From assembly GCA_046342195.1 (NCBI GenBank), contig JBKDQE010000044.1:1-36746 (forward strand): a stretch of DNA of 36,746 bases. Direction: 5' to 3'. Made by a program: the position numbers and the translations under genes. Of the stretch, positions 1-6,961 are shown in pieces (the stretch's first letter is position 1; the number at the start of each line of letters is the position of its first letter). Origin of the DNA: CANHBY01 sp046342195 (lineage in GTDB: Bacteria > Pseudomonadota > Gammaproteobacteria > Burkholderiales > Burkholderiaceae_C). The notes beneath the pieces were generated by a model, which was given only the letters and a program-made list of their open reading frames with translations, did no database searches and was not told the DNA's origin.

Positions 1-1
1 G

Positions 2-186
2 CCTACCGAGAGTTTCTGGAGCCACCTGAAGGTCGCTTGTGTACTGTGGCAGCGGTTTGCCACCCGGGAGCAGGCAAAAGCCGTGATCCTCGATGGGATG
101 GCCTTTTACAATCACTCGCGTTTGCACTCGTCTCTGGGCTACCAGAGCCCGATGCAATACGAGCAACGCTGGCAGGCGGCTCAATT
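2..186 (+). pseudogene. IS3-family transposase OrfB, C-terminal fragment
   Basis: Frame 2 reads open from the window edge and contains FWSHLKVAC, then FYNHSRLHSSLGYQSP and YEQRWQAAQ. This is the typical C-terminal end of IS3-family DDE transposases (OrfB). The N-terminal part lies outside the window or is lost. Family similarity ends near base 186, although the frame runs on by chance to a TGA at 218-220. IS66-type sequence begins at the break in another frame, so another element has cut it. Fragments of what looks like the same IS3 subgroup recur at 5410-5532 (middle of OrfB) and 36540-36611 (start of OrfA). Inactive. Confidence 0.85.
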
Positions 187-270
187 CGGGTGGAGTCGAT
201 CTGGTTGGCCTGTGGGGTGAGTGATTTGCGTGCGGGGATGGACACCTTGCTGGCCCGGGTGGTTCATAAG
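187..270 (+). pseudogene. IS66-family TnpB (Orf2) fragment
   Basis: Frame 1 gives IRVESIWLACGVSDLRAGMD followed by TLLARVV. This matches the N-terminal part of the small IS66 accessory protein TnpB, which normally continues for about 115 residues. Only about 28 residues are recognisable, wedged between the IS3 remnant and the IS1380 remnant. There is no start codon of its own and no trace of TnpA or TnpC. It is a relic. The exact borders are estimated from where the family similarity starts and stops. Confidence 0.6.
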
Positions 271-349
271 CGCGCGCCAAACCCAAGTGCTTCAACCACC
301 AACTCAACCTTCAACGACGATCGGGACATCGCCGGGCAAACGCCATTGC

Positions 350-906
350 GTCTGGGCCGAGACGATCCCACTCGAAGGCGTGGGCAGCGAGGAACAACCC
401 GCTCGCCGCGTCTACCGGCTGACAGAGCGTACGATTGACAAGCACGGCCACCCACTGCTGCTGCCCAACTACTGCCTGGAGGGTTGGACAACCACGCTGC
501 CGCAGCACTTTACGCCCGCTCAAATCATCGAGCTGTACTGTGACCATGCCACCCACGAGCAGTTCCACTCCGAGTTCAAGGCCGACCTGGATCTGGAGCG
601 GCTGCCCAGCGGAAAGTTTGACACCCACTTCCTCGTGTGCGCATTGGCTGCGGTGGCCATGAACATCTTGCGACTGATCGGCCAGAACAGCCTCACGGGC
701 AAAGATGCCCCCTTCGCCACCAGGCCAAACGCCGGCGCATCAAAACGGTTCTGCAAGAACTCATGTTCAAGGCCGCTCGCATGATCAAGCACGCCGGACG
801 ATGGGTCCTGGGCTTGGGCGACAACGACACGGCATTCACCGTCTTCGAGCGTTTATACAGTGGCCTGCCCCCCGCGCGCCCACCTCCCCCGCCCACCACC
901 GCCTGA
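350..906 (+). pseudogene. IS1380-family transposase, truncated and frameshifted
   Basis: The first part, in frame 2, carries RVYRLTERTIDKHG, FTPAQIIELYCDHATHEQFH and LERLPSGKFDTHFLVCALAA. This is the C-terminal half of IS1380-family (DDE_Tnp_1 group) transposases. The reading frame then breaks at a run of five C (708-712) and continues in frame 1 as RHQAKRRRIKTVLQELMFKA and AGRWVLGLGDNDTAF to a stop near 906. One lost base in the C run explains the shift. The N-terminal half is missing. It is probably dead, but a homopolymer sequencing error could also produce the frameshift. It is the third IS family represented in the first 900 bases. Confidence 0.8.
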
Positions 907-1061
907 AACACTCCCAAAAATCATGCGATGCACCTCCGTGCAGGATGACTTGCGCCTGCGCACCGAATGAACACACCACAGGCGCTCCAACAGCCCCCCA
1001 CAACTCCCCAAAAGCCCGAAAATCACGCCATTCAGGCACCCCGTCTGAGCGTGATAGGTGG

Positions 1062-1131
1062 CTCAACGGGCCATCAGAGCCCCCTTCGGGCTGTTGGGCG
1101 ATCCACTCGGGTTGGGGGTCACGGATTCAGG
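1062..1131. repeat. Left copy of a 70-bp inverted repeat
   Basis: The 70 bases from CTCAACG to TTCAGG reappear as the reverse complement at 5142-5211, with one difference by eye (G at 1069). The repeat contains a small hairpin, AGCCC/GGGCT around CTTC. The two copies enclose the DUF1800/DUF1501 gene pair and its promoter. The inner ends of both copies stop at the same base. On the outer side the right copy is cut by an IS3-like end, so the original repeat may have been longer. It could be a mobile-element end or an interspersed intergenic repeat. Confidence 0.85.
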
Positions 1132-1254
1132 ATCTTCTACTCCAAATAAAAAACACGCCCCATTCGGCACCTCCAGAGGGGGCTATGTTGGCTGCCTCAA
1201 AATGAGGGGGCCTATAAAACCTAACGAGAAGTTTCGCAGGCCCCTCTGCATCAA

Positions 1255-1418
1255 GGAAAGCTCTGCAAAACCCCTCGCAGTGATCGCATCTTTTTCTGGG
1301 TGAGGTCTGCTGCATTGGCTTTTTGGCTTGTAGCACCCGCGACAAGCTGCAAAATCTGCCTTATATACCCCACCCGAGAAAGGCGCGCTGAACCACGATG
1401 GGTTTTATAGAGCTTTCC
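1255..1418. mobile_element. 164-bp element with 19-bp terminal inverted repeats (MITE-like or IS remnant)
   Basis: GGAAAGCTCTGCAAAACCC (1255-1273) is mirrored by GGGTTTTATAGAGCTTTCC (1400-1418), giving 17 of 19 matches as an inverted repeat. The 145 or so bases between them encode nothing recognisable. The shape fits a miniature inverted-repeat element or an internally deleted IS; the end sequence is reminiscent of IS5-type ends. I see no clear target-site duplication. The identity is uncertain. Confidence 0.45.
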
Positions 1419-1570
1419 AAGTGAAGTTTGTTGCTCGAACAAAATCAGTCTATTTGTAAAATTTTTAACAGTCAACAGGGAAAGTATTTAGTTATATATT
1501 GTTGACAAAATGCGAAATCAAGTTTTAAAAAAATATTCTCTGATTAATTTTAGCTAAAATTAAAAAATAA

Positions 1571-1600
1571 TTGACACCTAATTTCAACTATTCGCATAAT
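1571..1600 (+). promoter_or_regulatory. Sigma-70 promoter for the DUF1800-DUF1501 pair
   Basis: TTGACA (1571-1576) is a perfect -35 box, followed by an 18-base spacer and CATAAT (1595-1600), one mismatch from the -10 consensus. The surroundings are AT-rich. A second TTGACA at 1502 has a poorer -10. The predicted start near 1607 leaves about 20 bases to the start codon, with the ribosome site AGGAG at 1616-1620. Confidence 0.7.
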
Positions 1601-1626
1601 CAAATCCCTTGTATTAGGAGTTGTTC

Positions 1627-3480
1627 ATGGGATTTTTTGTTGTTGGGCGACGAAATTGCAAATCAAAATTCTGCATTAACAGAGCTTGGATAGGCCGGGT
1701 TTCAATTGCCTTCACCACCCTGATATTTGCTGCCTGCGGCGGAGGCAACAAAGATGCTAACACCACCCCTCCCCCCCCAGCTCCAGCTCCAGCTCCAGCT
1801 CCAGCTCCAGCTCCAGCTCCAGCTCCAGCTCCAGCTCCAGTATTACCCACCCGAATAGAAGCTGCCCGGTTTCTCACCCAAGCCACCTTCGGCCCAACGG
1901 AAAATGATATCAATGCTGTCATGGCCAAGGGTTATGAAGCTTGGCTCGAAGAGCAGTTTCAGCATCCGCCAAGCGTTAGTCATGTTGAAGCTTGGGACGT
2001 ACAAAACCGTTCTCTGAACGGAGGAGATATTCCAATGGCGGGGGTTGGCGCAGGCGCTAGCCAGTTGCCTTATTCTTTCTGGAAACAGTCCATCGCTGGC
2101 TCAGATCAAGTGCGTGCGCGGGTTGCCTTTGCCTGGTCTCAGGTTTTCGTTGTCTCTTCTACCGATTCGTCGGTATCTTTTAACGCTCGCAGCCTTGCTA
2201 GCTATTACGACATGCTGAACCAAAAAGCCTTTGGTCAGTACAGAGACCTTCTGGAAAGTGTTTCCCTGCATCCCTCCATGGGCATGTTTTTGACCTCGAT
2301 CAAAAACCGAAAGGAAGACCAAGCTACGGGCAGGGTTCCAGATGAAAACTATGCACGAGAAGTCATGCAGTTGTTCTCCATCGGCCTCTACGAGCTCAAT
2401 TTAGATGGTTCACTAAAAATAAATACCAGCAGTGTGCCGATTCCAACCTATACCTCGAGTGATATTTCCAACTTAGCCAAGGTATTTACTGGTTGGAGTT
2501 GGGCTTGCCCATCTACCAGTAATCAGTGCTTCAACTCTGGGGTTGATGTAGGAAGTGTCAGTGATACCAATCGGCTGATTAAACCTATGAAGCCATACCC
2601 CCAGTTTCACTCCACTGGCCCAAAAAATTTCTTGAATGTCACGATTCCTGATCAGGGAAGCAATCCTAATCCAGAAGCTAGTCTGAAAGTGGCTCTAGAT
2701 GCCTTGGCCGCACACCCCAATGTGGCGCCATTTTTAGCTAAACAGCTCATCCAGCGTTTGGTGACCAGTAACCCAAGTCCCGCTTATGTGAGCAGGGCTG
2801 CTGGCGCGTTTCAGGCTTCAGGCGGAAACTTGAAAGCCCTGACCAAGGCGGTTCTGCTAGATCCTGATGCACGTACAACGCCCGGGTCTCAAAATCAAAC
2901 CTTTGGCAAATTGCGAGAACCTATATTAAGAGCTACTGCCTTCTTCAGGGCTTTTAATGGGAGTTCTTCTTCGGGTAATTTCTTGATTGGGATCACTGAT
3001 GACCCAGGCAATTCCTTGGGTCAAACACCTCTTAGAGCCCCATCTGTATTCAATTTTTACCGTCCGGGATTCAAACCCAACACGGGGTTTATCTCTGAGG
3101 GCAATTTTTTGGCGCCAGAAATGCAAACCACTCACGAAACTTCCGTCTCTGGATACGCCAATACCATGCGAGATTGGGTAAATGCCGGAGCACCATCAGC
3201 TAGTCGAGATATTAAACCCTCCTATTTAAGGGAGCCTTCTGACCCTTTAATTGCCTTGGCCGATACTCCTGTAGATCTCGTATCTTTAATCAATCAGCGC
3301 TTGCTTTATGGCACGATGCCTACCGCCCTTGGAAATGAAATAATCGCAGCGATCAGCAAAATCACCATTCCGGCTCCTAACGGAACCAACCAGACAGCCA
3401 TCAATACTGCAAGGCTGAATCGTCTTAAATCAGCCATCTACCTCACCCTGTTATCGCCTGAATTTGTTGTTCAGAAGTAA
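1627..3480 (+). CDS. DUF1800 family secreted lipoprotein
   Basis: The product is 617 residues and belongs to DUF1800 (PF08811), whose biochemical role is unknown. The ATG at 1627 is chosen because AGGAG sits 6 bases upstream; a TTG at 1621 is also in frame. Residues about 1-38 form a basic, then hydrophobic signal ending in IFAAC, a lipobox, so it is probably a lipoprotein. A proline-alanine linker of about 12 repeats (encoded by tandem CCAGCT units) follows. The DUF1800 body starts at EAARFLTQATFGPT and includes NYAREVMQLFSIGLYEL, VFTGWSW and LRAPSVFNFYRPGF, all typical of the family. The downstream gene, 10 bases away, is DUF1501, the usual partner, so the two are probably co-transcribed and act together outside the inner membrane. 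Codon use and composition are AT-richer than in the core genes nearby. Confidence 0.9.
   Translation: MGFFVVGRRNCKSKFCINRAWIGRVSIAFTTLIFAACGGGNKDANTTPPPPAPAPAPAPAPAPAPAPAPAPVLPTRIEAARFLTQATFGPTENDINAVMAKGYEAWLEEQFQHPPSVSHVEAWDVQNRSLNGGDIPMAGVGAGASQLPYSFWKQSIAGSDQVRARVAFAWSQVFVVSSTDSSVSFNARSLASYYDMLNQKAFGQYRDLLESVSLHPSMGMFLTSIKNRKEDQATGRVPDENYAREVMQLFSIGLYELNLDGSLKINTSSVPIPTYTSSDISNLAKVFTGWSWACPSTSNQCFNSGVDVGSVSDTNRLIKPMKPYPQFHSTGPKNFLNVTIPDQGSNPNPEASLKVALDALAAHPNVAPFLAKQLIQRLVTSNPSPAYVSRAAGAFQASGGNLKALTKAVLLDPDARTTPGSQNQTFGKLREPILRATAFFRAFNGSSSSGNFLIGITDDPGNSLGQTPLRAPSVFNFYRPGFKPNTGFISEGNFLAPEMQTTHETSVSGYANTMRDWVNAGAPSASRDIKPSYLREPSDPLIALADTPVDLVSLINQRLLYGTMPTALGNEIIAAISKITIPAPNGTNQTAINTARLNRLKSAIYLTLLSPEFVVQK
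1777..1840 (+). repeat. Tandem hexanucleotide repeat (CCAGCT) x10 in the coding sequence
   Basis: Ten uninterrupted CCAGCT units (1777-1836) plus CCAG follow a run of C. They encode the Pro-Ala linker between the lipobox and the DUF1800 domain. Because the unit is six bases, gain or loss of units would change linker length without changing frame. The perfect identity of the units suggests recent slippage expansion. Confidence 0.9.
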
Positions 3481-3490
3481 GGAACTCGCC

Positions 3491-5053
3491 ATGATAAAAT
3501 CAAACCGATCCACGCGTCGTCTTTTTTTGAGTCAAATGGCTGCTTTGGGCAGCTTAAAGGTGGCTGCGCCGTTTGCCTTGAATCTCGCTGCACTTGGAAG
3601 TGCCGCTGCGGTCGGCGCCTCCGACTACAAAGCCCTCGTTTGCCTGTTTCTATTTGGTGGAAATGATTCTTTCAATATGTTTCTACCTACAGATGCTATA
3701 TCGTGGACAAATTACACAACAATTCGCAACCAAGCACCAGACTCTATTGCGCTCAAAGCAACCGGCACATCGCCTGATCCCTCTGCTCCGGTAGGCTCTC
3801 CTGCCCGTCTTGGAGGGGTGAGGCCTATTTTACCCGCCACTCATCGATCAGCTCCAGGCGGCGGAGTTCAAACATTCGCATTACACCCTCAATTCCAAAG
3901 TCTCCAAGATCTCTTCAACTCGGGTAAGCGCTTAGCTATTTTGTCCAATGTCGGACCTCTCATTGCTCCGACCAATAAAACTCAATACGCCCAGCCAAGT
4001 CATCAAAAACCTGCCCAGCTTTTCTCCCACAATGACCAGCAAAATACTTGGCAGTCTTTCGCTCCCGAAGGGGCCACAGTGGGCTGGGGCGGACGAATAG
4101 CAGATTTAATCGCCTCCCAAAACACCAATCATGTCATGACTTCTATTTCAGTTTCAGGTAACGCTGTGTGGTTGTCTGGTGAACAAACTCGTCAGTATCA
4201 GATTTCGTCTGGTGGGGCCATTAAATTAGGCGTTGACAATGCTGGAAGAATTTTCAACTCGACCGATGTCGGGGCTGCGATGGACAAAATCGTCAGATCT
4301 TCTCGTAGTAATAACCATTTTGAAAAGGACTTGGCCAGCATTTATGGCCGCAGTATCGATGCCGAAAAAACACTCTCGGGTGCCCTCAAATCTCCGTCCG
4401 ACCCCTTGTTCGGCACCCCCCCAACCAGTGGCGCCTATGACCCCACCAAAGACCCTAAACTCTCGTATATTGACCCACTGACTGGAACGACCAAATTAAA
4501 CAACTTGGCCCGGCAGTTCCAAATGGTTGCCCGTATGATGGACGCCCGAACCCAAACAGGGATTGGCGCCAACCGTCAAATATTTTTCGTGAGCTTGGGT
4601 GGCTTTGACACTCACGATAATCAAAACACTTCGCACGCCAACCTGTATGCGCAAATTGATCATGCGCTCGCCTATTTCGATACAACTTTGGGAGGCTTGG
4701 GGCTCCGTAACAATGTCACCACCTTCACAGCCTCAGACTTCGGGCGCACTTTCACCAGCAATGGCGATGGTACAGACCATGGATGGGGTTCACACCACTT
4801 GATTATGGGCGGAGCCGTCAAGGGTGGTGATATTTACGGCCAAATTCCGATCCTGGGCACAAAAAATTCAAATAACAACTCTTTTGATAGCAGCCCAGAT
4901 CAATTAGGCAACGGATCTTTACTCCCCACCACGTCAGTGGATCAATACGCAGCAACAATGGGCAAATGGTTTGGCCTCAGCGACGGACAATTATTGGATA
5001 TTCTGCCTAACTTAAATCGTTTTAGCACCAAAAACATGGGTTTTATGTTGTAA
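3491..5053 (+). CDS. DUF1501 family Tat-exported protein
   Basis: The product is 520 residues and belongs to DUF1501 (PF07394), a family related to the alkaline phosphatase/sulfatase superfamily; its substrate is unknown. The start is ATG 3491, 10 bases after the DUF1800 stop, rather than the upstream frame extension that overlaps the previous gene. The N-terminus has a twin-arginine signal (STRRLFLSQ) and a hydrophobic stretch ending in an Ala-rich segment around residue 42, so it is probably exported folded by the Tat pathway. Family landmarks are LVCLFLFGGNDSFNM near residue 55, FFVSLGGFDTHDNQ in the C-terminal half, and TASDFGRTFTSNGDGTDHGW. The His/Asp residues in these blocks could bind metal. 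It almost certainly works with the DUF1800 lipoprotein, but the process is not known. Confidence 0.9.
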   Translation: MIKSNRSTRRLFLSQMAALGSLKVAAPFALNLAALGSAAAVGASDYKALVCLFLFGGNDSFNMFLPTDAISWTNYTTIRNQAPDSIALKATGTSPDPSAPVGSPARLGGVRPILPATHRSAPGGGVQTFALHPQFQSLQDLFNSGKRLAILSNVGPLIAPTNKTQYAQPSHQKPAQLFSHNDQQNTWQSFAPEGATVGWGGRIADLIASQNTNHVMTSISVSGNAVWLSGEQTRQYQISSGGAIKLGVDNAGRIFNSTDVGAAMDKIVRSSRSNNHFEKDLASIYGRSIDAEKTLSGALKSPSDPLFGTPPTSGAYDPTKDPKLSYIDPLTGTTKLNNLARQFQMVARMMDARTQTGIGANRQIFFVSLGGFDTHDNQNTSHANLYAQIDHALAYFDTTLGGLGLRNNVTTFTASDFGRTFTSNGDGTDHGWGSHHLIMGGAVKGGDIYGQIPILGTKNSNNNSFDSSPDQLGNGSLLPTTSVDQYAATMGKWFGLSDGQLLDILPNLNRFSTKNMGFML

Positions 5054-5062
5054 ACCGAAGCT

Positions 5063-5084
5063 TGGCATCGGGGTTCCGATGCCA
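5063..5084 (+). terminator. Hairpin after the DUF1501 gene
   Basis: TGGCATCGG and CCGATGCCA form a perfect 9-bp stem with a GGTT loop, starting 9 bases after the stop codon. There is no T-run directly after it, so it may end transcription weakly or protect the 3' end. Confidence 0.55.
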
Positions 5085-5141
5085 GGCTAACAGCCAAGCC
5101 GCGGCCACTTATGAAGTTTGTTTTTGGAGAGTCACTTTAAA

Positions 5142-5211
5142 CCTGAATCCGTGACCCCCAACCCGAGTGGATCGCCCAACAGCCCGAAGGGGGCTCTGAT
5201 GGCTCGTTGAG
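5142..5211. repeat. Right copy of the 70-bp inverted repeat
   Basis: This is the reverse complement of 1062-1131 with one difference. At base 5212 the sequence changes to TGACCTTGC, which resembles the IS3-type left end at 36467. The right copy therefore appears to be cut by an IS end, and its original outer border is unknown. Confidence 0.85.
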
Positions 5212-5260
5212 TGACCTTGCTCCTCAAAACCGTAGACGTTAGCCCCCCTCAAAATCTATT
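5212..5260. mobile_element. IS3-like left-end remnant
   Basis: TGACCTTGCTCCT followed by AAACCGT resembles 36467 onward (TGACCTTGCCCTT, AAACCGT). There it lies about 70 bases before the start of an IS3 OrfA, as a left end should. Here the sequence diverges after about 25 bases and no OrfA follows. The call rests on a short match. Confidence 0.4.
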
Positions 5261-5307
5261 CACCCGGCAATTAAGGGTTGATTTTTGAGATACCGCCCCC
5301 ATCTTGT

Positions 5308-5409
5308 GTGGAAGAAGACGGACGCAAGCTGACGCGGCAAGCTCAGCACGAGAGACGCAAACAGGCGGTTCGACTGCATCGACGCGGCATGCCCATCAAA
5401 GACATTGCC
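5308..5409 (+). pseudogene. IS630-type transposase N-terminal helix-turn-helix fragment
   Basis: From a GTG at 5308 the frame reads EEDGRKLTRQAQHERRKQAV then RLHRRGMPIKDIA. This is the start of the N-terminal helix-turn-helix of IS630-family transposases. After residue 34 the frame continues without a break into IS3 OrfB sequence, so this is a chimera of two dead elements, not a gene. IS630 C-terminal pieces occur at 30303-30420 and 36286-36466. Confidence 0.55.
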
Positions 5410-5532
5410 ACGGATGAAGGCTGGCTTTATCTCGCTGCGGTGATCGATCTGTATAGCCGCCAAGTGGTGGGCTGGAGCCTTCAGCCGCACATGCAAACGA
5501 GCTTGGTCAAAGACGCCCTGACCATGGCTTGA
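5410..5532 (+). pseudogene. IS3-family OrfB middle fragment
   Basis: TDEGWLYLAAVIDLYSRQVV and GWSLQPHMQTSLVKDALTMA are the RNase H-fold core of IS3 OrfB, including the D of the VIDLYSR block. It is fused in frame to the preceding IS630 fragment and stopped by TGA at 5530-5532, where intact elements read on into WFRR. Only about 40 residues remain. Inactive. Confidence 0.75.
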
Positions 5533-5562
5533 TTCAGTGACCTGCCCGCTGGCGGCGTGCAG

Positions 5563-5931
5563 ATGGAAACCTTCCTGCCCTGGACACTGGTGCGCCGGGG
5601 CCTGAAGAAGCAGGTCATCACGCCGCTGGACGAGGCCTTCCGTGAGCGGCAGGTGCGAGAGATGGCGCAGGACACCCCCTTGATGCGGGCGCTCGGCCTC
5701 GCGCACCACTGGCAGCGCCTGCTGGACGAAGGACGGTTCGGTTCCATGACCGAGATCGCGACGGCCGAGGCCATCGACGTAACTCAGGTGCGCCGTCTGA
5801 TGCGGCTAACCTTATTGGCCCCGCACGCCATTGAGCGACTGGTGGGCTCGCCCGACATCATGCTAGAGCAGTTGATGCGCCGACCCTGGCCCGACATCTG
5901 GTGTGACCAGATGCGGGTGCTCGCGCGATAG
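5563..5931 (+). CDS. Small recombinase-associated-type protein with helix-turn-helix
   Basis: The product is 122 residues from ATG 5563 (GTG 5557 is also in frame); no strong ribosome site is seen. It opens with ETFLPWTLVRRGLKKQVITP. The centre (about residues 45-90) reads LMRALGLAHHWQRLLDEGRF, then TEIATAEAIDVTQVRRLMRL and TLLAPHAIERLV. The latter is a ParB/KorB-like helix-turn-helix pattern. In my recollection, similar small proteins lie directly downstream of large serine recombinases in proteobacterial islands. No recombinase is present here, so this may be an orphan left by deletion. It sits between IS debris and the manganese exporter. The function is unproven. Confidence 0.5.
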   Translation: METFLPWTLVRRGLKKQVITPLDEAFRERQVREMAQDTPLMRALGLAHHWQRLLDEGRFGSMTEIATAEAIDVTQVRRLMRLTLLAPHAIERLVGSPDIMLEQLMRRPWPDIWCDQMRVLAR

Positions 5932-5970
5932 TGATCGAATGATCCTGCGACTTTTACTGCGCCATCCTCA

Positions 5971-6549
5971 TCAGAATCCCAATTTGGAGCCTGCTCCAAG
6001 CAGGGTCGCGACGCCCAGCACTGCAAAAATGCCAGCCGCAATCGAGTGAACCAGCTTCATGGGGATCTTTGATGCCAACTTGTCACCGACGAAGACAGCA
6101 GGTACGTCGGCGATCAACATGCCAAGCGTCGTGCCGATCACAACCATCAAGGGCGCCGCATAGTGGGCGGCCATCGCGACGGTGGCGATTTGCGTCTTGT
6201 CGCCCATCTCAGCCAAGAAGAAAGTAATCAGCGTCGCCCCGAAAACGCCGAAGCGCTTGGCGACCTGGGTCTCTTCCTCTTCGATCTTGTCGGGGATCAT
6301 CGTCCAGATCGCCATGCCGATGAAGGACGCTCCGAGCACCCAACGCAGAATCTCAGGGCTGACAGAACTGGTGATCCAAGCACCCAGCGCTCCGGCCAAG
6401 CCGTGGTTCACGAGCGTCGCGGCCAGGATGCCCAAGATGATGGGCACAGGCTTCTTGAAGCGTGCTGCAAGGATGAAAGCGAGAAGCTGGGTTTTGTCGC
6501 CGATCTCGGCGAGGGCGACGACGCCCATTGAAACGAACAGGGATTCCAT
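5971..6549 (-). CDS. mneA: GDT1/UPF0016 (TMEM165) family manganese exporter
   Basis: The product is 192 residues and belongs to UPF0016, whose bacterial member MneA exports Mn2+ across the inner membrane. Two copies of the family motif are present: ALAEIGDKTQ near residue 12 and FLAEMGDKTQ near residue 110. Each lies in a hydrophobic three-helix half, giving about six membrane helices and an internal repeat, with an acidic linker (IEEEE) between halves. ATG 6549 is chosen because GGAG precedes it and because family proteins start just before the first helix; the frame is open further upstream. A yybP-ykoY manganese riboswitch directly upstream strongly supports the manganese role and implies induction by excess Mn2+. 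The symbol is given by family, not by demonstrated function. Confidence 0.88.
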   Translation of the reverse strand: MESLFVSMGVVALAEIGDKTQLLAFILAARFKKPVPIILGILAATLVNHGLAGALGAWITSSVSPEILRWVLGASFIGMAIWTMIPDKIEEEETQVAKRFGVFGATLITFFLAEMGDKTQIATVAMAAHYAAPLMVVIGTTLGMLIADVPAVFVGDKLASKIPMKLVHSIAAGIFAVLGVATLLGAGSKLGF

Positions 6550-6613
6550 AAAAGCTCCACGACCGGCAATAAGACAAATGACCACAGCGCATCGCCGGTC
6601 AGGTCGAATGCGC

Positions 6614-6720
6614 GGTGGTCAAAGGTCTTGCCAGGTGCGGGAACTGCTTACGCCATGACCTGCGGGTCAAGTGTGTTGACGTAAGCCTCTTCGAGGCGAA
6701 GAGCGGCTACTCCCCAGTGA
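6614..6720 (-). promoter_or_regulatory. yybP-ykoY manganese riboswitch aptamer
   Basis: Read on the minus strand, the leader contains GGGGAGTAGC (6715-6706), then ACGTCAACAC, and about 45 bases later GGCAAGACCTTTG (6632-6620). These are the conserved 5' loop, middle and 3' loop of the yybP-ykoY class, which senses Mn2+. It lies between a good promoter and the UPF0016 exporter. Downstream, GACCAC and GCGCAT pair with ATGCGC and GTGGTC (6580-6620), while GACCGGC (6593-6599) can instead pair with GCCGGTC (6561-6567) just before the ribosome site. Two such exclusive folds could form the switch. Confidence 0.9.
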
Positions 6721-6727
6721 CTTGCAT

Positions 6728-6756
6728 ATTGTAACAGGCGCACCTTTCGCTGTCTC
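6728..6756 (-). promoter_or_regulatory. Promoter for the Mn riboswitch and exporter
   Basis: On the minus strand GAGACA (6756-6751) and TACAAT (6733-6728) are spaced by 17 bases. The predicted start near 6721 is directly at the 5' edge of the riboswitch aptamer, which supports the call. The -35 box is 4 of 6. Confidence 0.6.
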
Positions 6757-6809
6757 GGTCGCGGCCAGCAGAGCAGTCTCCAGCTACAACCGACAGCCAC
6801 CAAACCCGC

Positions 6810-6845
6810 GCACATAAAGAAAAAGGTCTCGCGAACGCTCGCGAG
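6810..6845 (-). terminator. Terminator-like hairpin, second one downstream of tmRNA
   Basis: On the minus strand CTCGCGA and TCGCGAG form a 7-bp stem with a 4-base loop (6828-6845), followed by ACC and a T-rich tract (TTTTTCTTT). No gene lies between this and the ssrA terminator at 6962. It may catch read-through from ssrA before the riboswitch promoter, or end an unrecognised small RNA. Confidence 0.45.
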
Positions 6846-6961
6846 GCGATCAGAGAAAACGGTGAACAGAGAGGCGTCAGCAGGGGTGGAAACGTGTGGC
6901 CAGCAGAGGCCGCGCTCGCGAGGCCAGCCCCGAAAACCGCGCCAACACAGGGGGAACGGGC

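Larger units (their letters stand above)
907..1626. other. 720-bp stretch without a gene
   Basis: No convincing protein is encoded here. The open frames (for example 705-1205) change composition across element borders and have no family match. It holds, in order: the tail of the IS1380 remnant, the left copy of a 70-bp inverted repeat (1062-1131), a hairpin formed by GAGGGGGCCT at 1204-1213 and AGGCCCCTC at 1238-1246, a small element with terminal inverted repeats (1255-1418), and a very AT-rich promoter region (about 1440-1620). Confidence 0.7.

Noticed and set aside
705..1205. Long open frame of 166 codons on the plus strand
   Set aside because: It crosses the IS1380 remnant in the wrong frame and the 70-bp repeat, has no ribosome site and no family pattern.
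1777..1840. CRISPR-like repeat
   Set aside because: The units are contiguous hexamers without spacers, inside a coding sequence.
1614..1928. Minus-strand frame with a Gly-Ala repeat
   Set aside because: It is only the reverse reading of the CCAGCT repeat inside the DUF1800 gene.
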